32,502 bases of DNA from an uncultured bacterium (lineage in GTDB: Bacteria; Planctomycetota; UBA1135; GCA-002686595): the NCBI GenBank assembly GCA_938075305.1, contig CALJGV010000030.1, forward strand, positions 1-32,502, given 5' to 3'. The stretch's first letter is position 1; the number at the start of each line of letters is the position of its first letter. This document shows, piece by piece, positions 6,813 to 14,747 of this stretch. A program made the position numbers and the translations under genes. Below the pieces are notes generated by a model. It did not search any database. It was not told where the DNA came from and worked only from the letters and a program-made list of their open reading frames with translations.

Positions 6813-8118
6813 CCAGGACCCCCCGCTGGCACCCCCGTCGGAGTCGTCAAGCGCCCAGATCTTCGACGAGGTCCGCCGCGAGCGTGGTGCATCGGGGCGC
6901 GGGAAGGGCTGGGCCATGCGAGCCATCGGGCTGGCGGCCTTCGCCTTCGCCATCTGGCTGATCTCCAAGAACATCGGCTGGCGAGATGAGCTCCGGTTCG
7001 AGTCCCCGTCTGGCGCCGAGGTCGTGAGCCTTGGCGGCTCGATCGAGGGGGACTGGCGCGCCCGCCCCATGGTCTTCGTATCCGGGGAGGGGAGCGAGGC
7101 GCTGGAGGTCGCGGCGGGCGAGCGGCTGTCCGTGGGCGAAGCGCGCGTCATGGGCCCGGAGGGGCGGGTCATCGCGAGCTCAGGCGACCCGGGTACGGGG
7201 ATGGCCGTGAGCATGATCGACGTACGCCCCGGGCTCCCGATGACCCTCAGGGGAGTGGAGGCCACCAAGGTGGGGATCGCCTTCTGCCTCCTGGCCCTTG
7301 CCACCCTGACCGTGGCCACCCGGTGGTGGAGGCTCCTGCTCGTGCATGACTGCCCGACTCGCTGGCGGGACGCCGTGCGCTTCACCTACGTGGGGCTCTT
7401 CTTCAACGTCGTCTTCCCCGGCTTCAACGGCGGCGACGTGGCGCGCGCGGTGGCGGTGGTGCAGCGCCACCCCGCGCGGAGGCCGGAGGCGCTGATGAGC
7501 GTCGTGGTGGATCGAGTCCTCGGACTGTTCTCGATGGTGATCATCGGCGCCGTCTTCGTGCTGACGAGCGACGACCGGGCCGCGGACCTCAAGCTCCCAG
7601 TCAGCGCGGCGGCCGCAGGCCTCATGGCGGGCGGGGCCGTGTTCTGCAGCCATCGCGTCCGCGGCTGGCTCCGCTTCGAGTCGCTGATGGCACGGCTCCC
7701 CATGGGCGAGCGCCTGGAGCGACTGGACCGCTCGGCCCGACTCGTGGTGGAGCGGCCTCGGGAGCTAGCGGGCGCCCTCGTGCTCTCCAGCATGAACCAC
7801 CTCCTGACCGGGGCAGCGGTCTCGTTCATCGCCGCCGGCCTCGGGAGCCAGCTTGGTTTCGGGGAGTGGATGTCGACCACCGCCATCGCCAACACCATCT
7901 CGGGCCTGCCGATCTCCCCCGGCGGGCTTGGCGTGGGGGAGCACCTCTTCGGGGCGCTGGCCGCCATCTTCGGGAGCACCTATGCCATGGGAGTGGCCAC
8001 GAGCCTCATCTTCCGGGTGGGCCTGTACGGTCTGTCGCTCACCGGCGGGCTGGTGCTGTTGATTCCCGACGCCAGCCGCCGCCGACGTCCTGGGGCCGGG
8101 GCCGCCGAGTCCCACTGA
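6805..8118 (+). CDS. Flippase-like membrane protein (UPF0104 / LPG-synthase TM-domain family)
   Basis: 437 residues from ATG 6805, which overlaps the stop of the preceding lipoprotein gene. Transmembrane helix 1 is at ~38-54. A polar, beta-rich insert (~58-150) then lies outside the membrane before the conserved multi-helix core begins at ~153. Family landmarks are RWWRLL, NVVFPGFNGGDVARAVAVVQ (the Pro-Gly...GGD-x-x-R signature), VVVDRVLGL, and the glycine-rich ISGLPISPGGLGVGEHLFGA near the end. Relatives include the membrane half of MprF/lysyl-phosphatidylglycerol synthase and other lipid flippases; the MprF catalytic domain is absent. The substrate is presumably a lipid or lipid-linked sugar but is unknown. 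The large insert between helices 1 and 2 is unusual for the family as I know it, and could contact the co-encoded lipoprotein. Confidence 0.85.
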   Translation: MADQDPPLAPPSESSSAQIFDEVRRERGASGRGKGWAMRAIGLAAFAFAIWLISKNIGWRDELRFESPSGAEVVSLGGSIEGDWRARPMVFVSGEGSEALEVAAGERLSVGEARVMGPEGRVIASSGDPGTGMAVSMIDVRPGLPMTLRGVEATKVGIAFCLLALATLTVATRWWRLLLVHDCPTRWRDAVRFTYVGLFFNVVFPGFNGGDVARAVAVVQRHPARRPEALMSVVVDRVLGLFSMVIIGAVFVLTSDDRAADLKLPVSAAAAGLMAGGAVFCSHRVRGWLRFESLMARLPMGERLERLDRSARLVVERPRELAGALVLSSMNHLLTGAAVSFIAAGLGSQLGFGEWMSTTAIANTISGLPISPGGLGVGEHLFGALAAIFGSTYAMGVATSLIFRVGLYGLSLTGGLVLLIPDASRRRRPGAGAAESH

Positions 8119-8239
8119 CCACGGCCCACGGGCGCCCTGTAAGCGCCGCGGGCGAGCGGAATCGAGTGGTCCACGGGGCTTTGACCTGATGAAATGTCGC
8201 CCCCTTTCATCCCCCTGCGCCCCACCGCTGCTCAACGCC

Positions 8240-9142
8240 ATGTCCCTCGCCGTCATCGGAACCCTCGCCTACGACTCCGTCGAAACCGCCCACGACAGTC
8301 GTGAGAACGCCCTCGGTGGGTCCGCCATGTACTGCGCCGTGGCCGCCGCGCCCTACTCCAAGCCTCGCCTGGTCGGCGTGGTTGGCGGGGACTTCAAGGA
8401 GGAGCACATCAACCTGCTGCGCGACCGCGGTATCTGCATGGACGGCCTCGAGCAGGTCGACGAGGGAAAGACGTTCCGCTGGGGCGGGCGCTACGAGCCG
8501 GACTGGAATACCCGCCATACCACCTACACGGACCTCAACGTCCTCGAGGACTTCGACCCGAAGCTCCCTGACGCCTACCGGGACTCCCGCTTCGTGTTCC
8601 TCGCCAACGCTCACCCCGCGGTGCAGCTGAAGGCGCTGGAGCAGGTCGAGGCGGCCGCGTTCTCGGTGGCCGACACGATGAACCTCTGGATCGACATCGC
8701 GCGCCCTGATCTCGATGCCCTGATGCAGAAGGTCGACGGGCTCATCCTCAACGACGAGGAGGCGAGGATGCTGACCGGGGAGAACAACCTCATCCGAGCC
8801 GCGCAGCGAGTGCTCGAGCTCGGGCCCAAGGTCGTGATCCTCAAGAAGGGTGAGCACGGCGCCTTCATCATGGGCGAGGGCCTCCACTTCTCGCTCCCCG
8901 CCTACCCGGTGGTCGAGGTGGTCGACCCCACCGGGGCAGGAGATTGCTTCGCGGGAGGCTTCATGGGCTACGTCGCCAGCGTGGGGGACGCCTCCCCCGA
9001 GACGCTGAAGCGCGCCATGCTCCACGGCACCGTGGCCGCGTCCTTCTGCGTTCAGGGCTTCAGCGTCGAGGAGATCGCGAACCGTGGACGCGAGGACTAT
9101 GACGAGCGCTTCAAGGACCTGCAGGCCATCGTCACCCTCTGA
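8240..9142 (+). CDS. PfkB-family carbohydrate/nucleoside kinase
   Basis: 300 residues from ATG 8240; the open frame continues 17 codons upstream, but the family begins at MSLAVIGTLAYDSV. PfkB landmarks are NALGGSAMYCAVAAA (~23-37, substrate site), VGVVGGDF, NDEEARMLTG (~171-180), ILKKGEHGAF, and the C-terminal signature DPTGAGDCFAGGF with catalytic Asp235. The reaction is ATP-dependent phosphorylation of a sugar or nucleoside hydroxyl; the substrate is not predictable, although the subgroup is ribokinase/adenosine-kinase-like. The length is normal for the family. The gene stands alone: 121 bases follow the flippase stop, and 261 bases with hairpins precede thpR. No Shine-Dalgarno is present. 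Confidence 0.92.
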   Translation: MSLAVIGTLAYDSVETAHDSRENALGGSAMYCAVAAAPYSKPRLVGVVGGDFKEEHINLLRDRGICMDGLEQVDEGKTFRWGGRYEPDWNTRHTTYTDLNVLEDFDPKLPDAYRDSRFVFLANAHPAVQLKALEQVEAAAFSVADTMNLWIDIARPDLDALMQKVDGLILNDEEARMLTGENNLIRAAQRVLELGPKVVILKKGEHGAFIMGEGLHFSLPAYPVVEVVDPTGAGDCFAGGFMGYVASVGDASPETLKRAMLHGTVAASFCVQGFSVEEIANRGREDYDERFKDLQAIVTL

Positions 9143-9184
9143 GGGGTGCTCGGGGGGATCGCATCACTCGAGCCCCAAGAAAAT

Positions 9185-9221
9185 GAGGAGGCCCCGGCTC
9201 GCTTCCTTCCGGGACCTCCTC
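9185..9221 (-). terminator. Hairpin with T-tract on the minus strand
   Basis: GAGGAGG-C-CCCGG (9185-9197) pairs with CCGGG-A-CCTCCTC (9209-9221) with a single mismatch. Reading the minus strand, the stem is followed by ATTTTCTT, the pattern of an intrinsic terminator. On the plus strand, where it would end the kinase gene, there is no T-tract. It may still act there as a structural stop. Confidence 0.4.
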
Positions 9222-9251
9222 TGGGCTGATGACTCTCCAGTTCAACCCGTA

Positions 9252-9277
9252 CGGGCGGGCGATCCGACACCCGCCCG
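9252..9277. other. GC-rich hairpin upstream of thpR
   Basis: A perfect 8-bp stem pairs CGGGCGGG (9252-9259) with CCCGCCCG (9270-9277) around a 10-base loop. No T-tract follows. It could contribute to ending the kinase transcript or form part of the thpR leader. I see no other signal in 9222-9403 that I would defend. Confidence 0.35.
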
Positions 9278-9403
9278 GCACTTCGTCCGAATCGGGGCGG
9301 CGGTTCGGGCCAAGTTCTGCAACAGTTTCCGACAGGCTGCCCGATCTAACGGGCGCTCCAGCCTCGCCCGCTGCCCTGGGCCGACGCGGACACCCGGAAC
9401 CGG

Positions 9404-9994
9404 ATGAAACGACTCTTCCTCGCCATCGCTCTGGACCAGGAACTCGCCCTGCGACTCTCGAGGGTGGCGAAGGAGTTCGAGGCCGCCTGCGGGCCCCTCA
9501 TCCCTCACCCGCCCGATGACCTCCACCTGACGCTCTCCTTCCTCGGCGAGGTGGAGGACACCGACCTCAGCGGGGTGATCCGTTCGGCGGCCGAGGAGTT
9601 CCGTGGCGTCTTCGCCCCCGAGTTGGAGCTGAGCGGTGGACTGGAGCTACTTCCGGCGGGATCCGACCAGCCGCGGGTCCTCACGGCTCCGGTCACCGAG
9701 GTCGGGGAGCAGCTTGGGCGACTGGGTGCCCTTCGGAACCGGGCGCAGCAGGTCGCGCTTTCACGACGCTGCCCCGCGAACCGCACCGATCGCCGTCGGA
9801 CGTTTCGACCTCACGTGACACTCGCCAAGCTCAAGGGAACTCCACCCGCGCCGGTCGGCCCCCTCGATTCCGGGCTCTCGCGGAGTTGGATCGGCTCCGA
9901 GGTCGCCCTGTACGAATCCCTCGGTGTCCACGGCGTCGATGGGGGGCGGTACCGACAGCTCATGAGCTGGGGCCTCCCCATGGATGCGGGCTAG
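9404..9994 (+). CDS. thpR: RNA 2',3'-cyclic phosphodiesterase (ThpR/LigT family)
   Basis: 196 residues from ATG 9404. It has the two HxT motifs of the 2H phosphoesterase superfamily: HLTLSFLGE (His41/Thr43) and FRPHVTLAKLKG (His137/Thr139). The two histidines form the active site that opens 2',3'-cyclic phosphates on RNA to 2'-phosphates. The enzyme was first described as a 2'-5' RNA ligase in vitro; its physiological role is not settled. Length is typical. Location just upstream of recA matches an arrangement I recall in deltaproteobacteria and relatives (cinA-thpR-recA), but no cinA is present here; the gene before is a PfkB kinase. The 163-base gap to recA carries its own control signals. 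The start is preceded by CCGGAA, only a weak ribosome site. Confidence 0.9.
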   Translation: MKRLFLAIALDQELALRLSRVAKEFEAACGPLIPHPPDDLHLTLSFLGEVEDTDLSGVIRSAAEEFRGVFAPELELSGGLELLPAGSDQPRVLTAPVTEVGEQLGRLGALRNRAQQVALSRRCPANRTDRRRTFRPHVTLAKLKGTPPAPVGPLDSGLSRSWIGSEVALYESLGVHGVDGGRYRQLMSWGLPMDAG

Positions 9995-10098
9995 GGAGTC
10001 GCAAACAGGGGTGGGCCATGACACCTGAAGCGCGATCGACCGTCCTTCCCGCGCAGACGAAAATCCGCATCGCCATTCCATCCGAGCCCTCAAGAAGC

Positions 10099-10104
10099 TA
10101 TACC
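10099..10104 (+). promoter_or_regulatory. Candidate -10 element for recA
   Basis: TATACC lies 54 bases before the recA GTG, with TTCCAT (10076-10081) at a 17-base spacing as a poor -35. Transcription starting just after it would put the candidate SOS operator at 10115-10130 at the very beginning of the transcript, a plausible repressor position. Confidence 0.35.
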
Positions 10105-10114
10105 GAACGGACAC

Positions 10115-10130
10115 CGAACATCCGAGTTCG
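10115..10130 (+). promoter_or_regulatory. Candidate LexA/SOS-type operator upstream of recA
   Basis: The inverted repeat CGAAC-N6-GTTCG lies 27 bases before the recA start, and an additional CCGAAC direct copy stands 11 bases upstream. The half-sites equal those of the Gram-positive LexA box (CGAAC-N4-GTTCG), but the spacer is two bases longer. No CTG-N10-CAG box of the E. coli type was noticed. LexA targets vary between phyla, so this is a candidate only. Binding and SOS control of recA are inferred from position and symmetry. Confidence 0.4.
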
Positions 10131-10146
10131 AGAGCACCACCGCAGC

Positions 10147-10151
10147 AGGAG
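10147..10151 (+). promoter_or_regulatory. Ribosome binding site that fixes the recA GTG start
   Basis: AGGAG is placed 6 bases before GTG 10158. It supports the GTG start and the ~20-residue basic N-terminal extension of this RecA over any internal start. It is also one of the clearer Shine-Dalgarno sequences in the window. Confidence 0.7.
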
Positions 10152-10157
10152 CCCAGC

Positions 10158-11330
10158 GTGAACCGATCAAAGACCCCCAAATCCAAGACCCCCACCCGTG
10201 GGATCAGCAACAACGACGGAACGTCCGCCGGCCGGGAGAAGGCGATCTCCGCCGCCGTCGACGAGATTGAGAAGAGCTACGGCATCGGCTCGATCATGCG
10301 CCTGGGCGCCTCGGCCGCACAGATGAGGAAGATCGAGGGGATCTCAACCGGGTCCATCAACCTTGACCTTGCCCTTGGCGGAAAGGGACTTCCCAAGGGC
10401 CGGATCGTTGAGATCTACGGTCCGGAGAGCTCCGGAAAGACAACCCTCACCCTGCATACCATCGCCGAAGCCCAAAAGCAGGGCGGCGTATGCGCCTTCG
10501 TGGACGCAGAGCACGCTCTCGACCCTTCGTACGCCCGGAAGCTCGGCGTGAAGCTCGAGGACCTTCTGGTCAGCCAGCCCGACACCGGAGAGCAGGCCCT
10601 CGAGATCGTCGAGACACTGGTGCGGTCCAACGCCGTGGACATCGTCGTGGTGGACTCGGTCGCCGCGCTGGTTCCGCGGGCCGAGATCGAGGGGGAGATG
10701 GGGGACAGCTTTGTCGGCCTCCACGCGCGCCTCATGAGCCAGGGCCTCCGCAAGCTCACCGGCGCCATCGCCAAGTCCAACTGCCTCGTCCTGTTCATCA
10801 ACCAGATCCGCGAGAAGATCGGCGTGATGTTCGGGAGCCCGGAGACCACCACCGGGGGCCGCGCGCTCAAGTTCTACTCATCGGTCCGGCTCGACATCCG
10901 TCGTATCGGGCAGCTGAAGGACGGAGAGAACGTGGTGGGCAATCGCACGAAGGTCACCGTGGTGAAGAACAAAGTGGCGCCGCCGTTCCGGAAGGTCGAA
11001 TTCGACATCCTCTTCAACCGCGGGGTGTCCAAAGAGGGCGAGCTGCTCGACCTTGGGATGAAGGCCGATGTGGTCCTCCGTTCCGGCACGTGGTACTCCA
11101 TGAAGCACCCGAGCGATGGCGAGATCCGGCTCGGCCAAGGCATGGAGCGGAGCCGCCAGTTCCTCTGCGACAACCCGGACCTGGCCGCCGTCATCGAGGG
11201 AGCCATCCGATCGAAGTTCGTACCGGAGCCGACCGACCCAGCGGCGGAGCAGGCCCCACCGGCAGCGGCGGCCACGGCGGAGACCGATTCCGATGCGCCC
11301 GCCAAGAAGGGTGCCAGCGCCAAGGCCTGA
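10158..11330 (+). CDS. recA: Recombinase RecA
   Basis: 390 residues from GTG 10158. The ATPase core holds Walker A GPESSGKT (88-95), the strand segment [10 protein letters not shown], Walker [13 protein letters not shown], loop L1 [20 protein letters not shown], and the loop L2 region [28 protein letters not shown]. RecA polymerises on single-stranded DNA, drives homologous strand exchange and promotes LexA self-cleavage. It has a ~20-residue Lys/Thr/Ser-rich N-terminal extension and an Ala/Pro-rich C-terminal tail (from ~355) ending in KKGASAKA. That tail is more basic at its end than the acidic E. coli tail. The catalytic core is complete. Expression is probably controlled by the candidate operator at 10115-10130. 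Confidence 0.99.
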   Translation: MNRSKTPKSKTPTRGISNNDGTSAGREKAISAAVDEIEKSYGIGSIMRLGASAAQMRKIEGISTGSINLDLALGGKGLPKGRIVEIYGPESSGKTTLTLHTIAEAQKQGGVCAFVDAEHALDPSYARKLGVKLEDLLVSQPDTGEQALEIVETLVRSNAVDIVVVDSVAALVPRAEIEGEMGDSFVGLHARLMSQGLRKLTGAIAKSNCLVLFINQIREKIGVMFGSPETTTGGRALKFYSSVRLDIRRIGQLKDGENVVGNRTKVTVVKNKVAPPFRKVEFDILFNRGVSKEGELLDLGMKADVVLRSGTWYSMKHPSDGEIRLGQGMERSRQFLCDNPDLAAVIEGAIRSKFVPEPTDPAAEQAPPAAAATAETDSDAPAKKGASAKA

Positions 11331-11445
11331 GGCCTGGGCGGAGGTACGCATCACAGGGCGCTGAACCTCGCCCCGCCCGCACGGCCCGGAGGTCTGGCTC
11401 GCCCAGGCCCCGGGCCGCTGCGGTTACTGGCTCACCCGCCACCCT

Positions 11446-11504
11446 CGGCCTCAGCCCGCTGGAATTCTCCGGCCACCCAGCCTCGACCCTGAGGCCGGCT
11501 TTTG
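11446..11504 (+). terminator. Probable recA terminator (9-bp stem, long loop, T-run)
   Basis: CGGCCTCAG (11446-11454) pairs perfectly with CTGAGGCCG (11489-11497), followed by GCTTTT. The 34-base loop is long for an intrinsic terminator, so this is tentative. It lies about 115 bases after the recA stop and before the probable alaS promoter. Confidence 0.4.
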
Positions 11505-11548
11505 GGCCCCCGGGGCCAATCGAACCGGGAGCACCGCGCTTCCGCCGC

Positions 11549-11554
11549 TATGAT
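11549..11554 (+). promoter_or_regulatory. Candidate -10 element for alaS
   Basis: TATGAT matches the sigma-70 -10 consensus at five of six positions in a GC-rich background. No good -35 stands 16-18 bases upstream. It would give a leader of about 100 bases before alaS. Confidence 0.35.
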
Positions 11555-11663
11555 CCCGGGCCCATCGAGCGCCCCGCTCCCACCGCCCTCCACCCAAGGC
11601 CCAACCGCCCCGACCCGCAGTCCGACACTGCGGCGCCCAGATCCCATGAGTTCCGGCGAAGTC

Positions 11664-14360
11664 ATGTCCTTCACTGCCGCGCGCGTCCGCAAAGAGTTCC
11701 TCGAGTTCTTCGAGGAGCGGGGTCACCGGGTGGTGCCGTCGGCACCGGTGTTCCCACAGGATGACCCGACCCTGCTGTTCACCAACGCAGGGATGAACCA
11801 GTTCAAGGATGTCTTCCTCGGCACAGGCTCACGCAAGTACAGCAGGGCCGTGGATACCCAGAAGTGCATCCGTGTTCAGGGCAAGCACAATGACCTCGAG
11901 GAGGTGGGCCGAGACACGTACCACCACACGTTCTTCGAGATGCTGGGCAACTGGTCGTTCGGCGACTACTTCAAGGAGGACGCGATCCAGTGGTCGTGGA
12001 CCTTGCTCACCGAGGTCTGGGGGCTGCCCAAGGATCGCCTCTGGGTGACCGTCTTCGCGGGGGACGAGGCCGATGGCCTCCCCGCGGACGAGGAGGCGGA
12101 GCGCATCTGGAAGGAGAAGACGGACATCGACCCCAGCCACGTCCTGCGCTTCGATCGCACCGACAACTTCTGGGAGATGGGGGAGACCGGCCCGTGCGGC
12201 CCCTGCACCGAGATTCACATCGACCGGGGCGGGCCCGAGACCGATCCGCGGGACGGCGCCGACCCCGAGACGGGCGTGAACGCCAGCAGCGAGCGGTTCA
12301 TCGAGCTCTGGAACAACGTCTTCATCCAGTTCAACAGGCAGGACGACGGCAGCCTCGTGGAGCTCCCCGCGAAGCACGTGGACACCGGAATGGGCTTCGA
12401 GCGCGTCCTCGCCGTGCTGCAGGGCAAGGCGTCGAACTACGACACCGACCTGTTCACCCCGATCTTCGCGGCCATCGAGCGCGTCACGGGCAAGACCTAC
12501 GGCGGCAGCTACGACGGGGAGGCAGACGTGGCCTTCCGCGTCTGCGCCGACCACGTCCGTGCATTCACGGCAGCGGTGGCGGACGGCGTCGCGCCGAGCA
12601 ACGAGGGCCGCGGCTACGTGCTCCGCCGCCTCGTTCGACGGGCGAGTCGGTACGGCTTGCAGCACCTGGGCGCCCGCGAGCCCTTCCTGCACGAGGTGGT
12701 CCCGGCCGTCGTGGAGGTGCTCGGCGATTCCTTCCCCGAGATGAGGACCCGCCTGGAGCACGTCCAGCTGGTCATGCGCACCGAGGAGGAGTCCTTCCGC
12801 AAGACCCTCGATCGAGGGCTGGTGCAGTTCGAGAAGCTCAAGGCCGCCACGAGCGGCGATGCGCTCGACGGCCGCGAGGCCTACGAGCTCTACGCGACCT
12901 TCGGCTTCCCCCAGGACCTCGTGGAGCTGATGGCCCGAGAGAATGGCCTTGGCGTGGACACCGAAGGGTGGGAGAAGGCCCGCGCCGCCCACAGCGAGGT
13001 CTCCAAGAGCGAGGGGAGCTTCAAGCAGATCCTGTCGGGTGAGGAGGCCGGCGGTCTCCAGGGCACCGCGACGGTCTATCACGACGACGCAGGAGGCCGG
13101 ACCCAGTGTGAAGGCACGGTGGTGCGCTTCCTCCCTGGAAGCGAGGGCCGCCCGGACCGCCTCGTCCTGGATTGCACCGCGTTCTACGGTGAGTCCGGCG
13201 GTCAGGTGGGGGACGCTGGGATCATCGAGTCCCAGGACGGCACCTTCCGATTCGTCGTGGAGGACACCCGGAAGATCGGTGACATCCACGTTCACTTCGG
13301 GTCGGCCGACGGTGCCCCGGAGGAGGGCAAGGGGGCGATCTGCCTGGTGGATCAGGAGCGGCGTGCCGCGATCCGCGCCAACCACACGGCGACCCACCTG
13401 TTGCACCAGGCCCTCCGCGAGCAGCTCGGGGACCACGTCTCCCAGGCGGGGTCCTACGTCGGTCCGGACCGATTGCGCTTCGACATCAGCCACCCCGGCC
13501 AGATCACGGACGAGGAGGTGCTCCGCATCGAGGACGCGGTGAACGCTCGGGTTGCCGAGAATCAGCCGGTAGCCACCACCGAGGAGACGCCCGAGGAGGC
13601 CAAGGCGCGGGGCGCCCGCGCGCTCTTCGGTGAGAAGTACGGCGAGACCGTGCGGGTGGTGTCCATCGACGCCGAGGATCCCCAGCAGGCGGGCTCCCTT
13701 GAGCTCTGCGGCGGCACACACGTGCAGAACACGGGAGAGATCGGCCCGTTCGTGGTGGTCTCCGAACGGGCGGTGGCCGCGGGGATCCGGCGCATTGAGG
13801 CGCTGACGCGGCACGCTGCCATCGCCGCCTTCCAGGAGCAGCGGCGTCTGCTCAAGGAGGTCTCCGGCCAACTCAAGGCCTCGGTCGACGAGATCCCCGG
13901 TCGGGTGGCCCAGCTCCAGAAGCAGGTCAAGGAGGCCAAGAAGCAGAAGAAGTCCGCCTCCGGTGACGCCGTCGGGCGCGCCTTCGAGCGGGTGCAGGCC
14001 GAGTTCGAGTCCCGGGGAGGCGTCTTCGCGGGCGCCATGGACCTGCCAGAGCTCGACCGCGAGTCCATCCGCCTCCTGGGCGATCGGATCAAGGGGGCCC
14101 ACAAGGACCACGGGGTGGTCCTGCTCGGCCGTGCTGAACCCGGTGACGAGGGGAGCGGGGTCCCGTTCGTGGCCCTCTGCGGCGGGGTCGGCCTCGACAA
14201 GGGCCTCAAGGCAGGGGAGCTGGCGGGCCTGGTCCGCGGTCACCTCGGGGGCGGCGGTGGAGGTCGTCCGGAGTCGGCCCAGGGCCAGGGGGAGCGAGCC
14301 TCTGCCGTCCCGGCGGCCATCCAGGAGCTGGCCGAGGCGTTCGCGAGGGCCCTCAGGTGA
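11664..14360 (+). CDS. alaS: Alanyl-tRNA synthetase
   Basis: 898 residues from ATG 11664. ATG 11646 (six codons earlier) is the other candidate; neither has a Shine-Dalgarno, and 11664 matches the usual family start before RKEFLEFFEERGH. Class II synthetase domain: LLFTNAGMNQFKDVFLG, TQKCIRVQGKHNDLEEVG, TFFEMLGNWSFGDYFK and the ETGPCGPCTEIH segment. The editing (SAD) domain has the zinc/active-site set HTATH (His574, His578) and CGGTH (Cys682, His686). A Lys/Gln-rich coiled coil (~730-775) then leads to a C-terminal DHHA1-like domain with GGVGLDKGLKAGELAG and a Gly-rich GGGGGGRPESAQGQG. It charges tRNA-Ala with alanine and hydrolyses Ser/Gly mischarges. Length is normal (E. coli about 876). 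Confidence 0.99.
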   Translation: MSFTAARVRKEFLEFFEERGHRVVPSAPVFPQDDPTLLFTNAGMNQFKDVFLGTGSRKYSRAVDTQKCIRVQGKHNDLEEVGRDTYHHTFFEMLGNWSFGDYFKEDAIQWSWTLLTEVWGLPKDRLWVTVFAGDEADGLPADEEAERIWKEKTDIDPSHVLRFDRTDNFWEMGETGPCGPCTEIHIDRGGPETDPRDGADPETGVNASSERFIELWNNVFIQFNRQDDGSLVELPAKHVDTGMGFERVLAVLQGKASNYDTDLFTPIFAAIERVTGKTYGGSYDGEADVAFRVCADHVRAFTAAVADGVAPSNEGRGYVLRRLVRRASRYGLQHLGAREPFLHEVVPAVVEVLGDSFPEMRTRLEHVQLVMRTEEESFRKTLDRGLVQFEKLKAATSGDALDGREAYELYATFGFPQDLVELMARENGLGVDTEGWEKARAAHSEVSKSEGSFKQILSGEEAGGLQGTATVYHDDAGGRTQCEGTVVRFLPGSEGRPDRLVLDCTAFYGESGGQVGDAGIIESQDGTFRFVVEDTRKIGDIHVHFGSADGAPEEGKGAICLVDQERRAAIRANHTATHLLHQALREQLGDHVSQAGSYVGPDRLRFDISHPGQITDEEVLRIEDAVNARVAENQPVATTEETPEEAKARGARALFGEKYGETVRVVSIDAEDPQQAGSLELCGGTHVQNTGEIGPFVVVSERAVAAGIRRIEALTRHAAIAAFQEQRRLLKEVSGQLKASVDEIPGRVAQLQKQVKEAKKQKKSASGDAVGRAFERVQAEFESRGGVFAGAMDLPELDRESIRLLGDRIKGAHKDHGVVLLGRAEPGDEGSGVPFVALCGGVGLDKGLKAGELAGLVRGHLGGGGGGRPESAQGQGERASAVPAAIQELAEAFARALR

Positions 14361-14366
14361 GCCCGC

Positions 14367-14386
14367 CCCGGGAACCCCTCCCGGGC
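14367..14386 (+). terminator. GC hairpin after alaS
   Basis: A CCCGGG/CCCGGG self-complementary pair with a 7-base loop starts just after the alaS stop. The following sequence CATCTGAACAATCTTTCCC is comparatively A/T-rich but lacks a clean T-run. It is a tentative terminator separating alaS from the rpmF-fab unit. Confidence 0.35.
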
Positions 14387-14422
14387 ATCTGAACAATCTT
14401 TCCCTGCAGGGGGCCCCGGGGG

Positions 14423-14452
14423 TTGGACCCCGAGAGCCCCACCCGCTAGGAT
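14423..14452 (+). promoter_or_regulatory. Candidate promoter for the rpmF-plsX-fab operon
   Basis: TTGGAC (14423-14428), 18 bases, then TAGGAT (14447-14452), about 57 bases before rpmF. TAGGAT is an acceptable high-GC -10. Similar TAGGNT boxes precede the genes at 23190 and 24684, suggesting a shared -10 style in this genome. Confidence 0.4.
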
Positions 14453-14508
14453 TTTCCGCCTGGATCGTCCACCGACGGTCCCCGTAGCTGCACGCCCCAC
14501 ACCCCACG

Positions 14509-14718
14509 ATGGCACATCCCAAGCGCCGGACTTCGAAGTCCGCCAAGAACAAGCGTCGGTCCCACCTGTCGCTGAACGCGCCCCAGGCGCACCACTGCCC
14601 CCGCTCGGGCGTCCTCACCCGGTCGCACCGGATGAGCGAAGAGGCGACCCACTACGGGTTCGAGAAGGGCGGCCAGAAGGGCCGCGAAGTCTTCCAGAAG
14701 GACGACGCGGATTTCTGA
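14509..14718 (+). CDS. rpmF: 50S ribosomal protein L32
   Basis: 69 residues. The N-terminus MAHPKRRTSKSAKNKRRSH is the L32 signature (consensus MAxPKRRTSKSxxxKRRSH). Most L32 proteins with this N-terminus carry a four-cysteine zinc ribbon; here only one cysteine remains (HCPRSG, Cys30), so this is a zinc-free (C-minus) type. The C-terminus continues with HYGFEKGGQKGREVFQKDD, related to the Y-x-G-R-x-V ending of the family. It opens the rpmF-plsX-fab cluster, an arrangement conserved in many bacteria that couples ribosome and membrane synthesis. No Shine-Dalgarno; the ATG follows CACACCCCACG. Confidence 0.92.
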   Translation: MAHPKRRTSKSAKNKRRSHLSLNAPQAHHCPRSGVLTRSHRMSEEATHYGFEKGGQKGREVFQKDDADF

Positions 14719-14729
14719 TCGGTGACTCG

Positions 14730-14747
14730 GGCAGGGTTTATCCTGCC
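14730..14747 (+). other. Small hairpin between rpmF and plsX
   Basis: GGCAGG-GTTTAT-CCTGCC forms a 6-bp stem with an A/T-rich loop, 12 bases after the rpmF stop. It could attenuate or stabilise the transcript between the highly expressed ribosomal gene and plsX. There is no T-tract after the stem. Confidence 0.3.

Larger units (their letters stand above)
11331..11663. other. Gap between recA and alaS with inverted repeats
   Basis: No gene was found. GGCCTGGGCG (11331-11340), immediately after the recA stop, is repeated inverted as CGCCCAGGCC at 11400-11409, a 10-bp long-range pairing in the recA 3' transcript. A second stem with a T-run (11446-11504) and a -10-like box (11549-11554) are listed separately. 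The remainder is Pro-codon-like C-rich sequence without a recognisable product. Confidence 0.45.

Noticed and set aside
10490..11764. A 424-codon plus-strand frame overlapping recA
   Set aside because: It is out of frame with recA, is Arg/Pro/Gly-rich, and lacks any motif.
11829..14618. A 929-codon open frame on the minus strand
   Set aside because: It is the complement of alaS, whose family motifs are complete on the plus strand. The antisense product is Leu/Val/Gly/Arg-rich with no recognisable domain, a normal effect of GC-rich codon bias.
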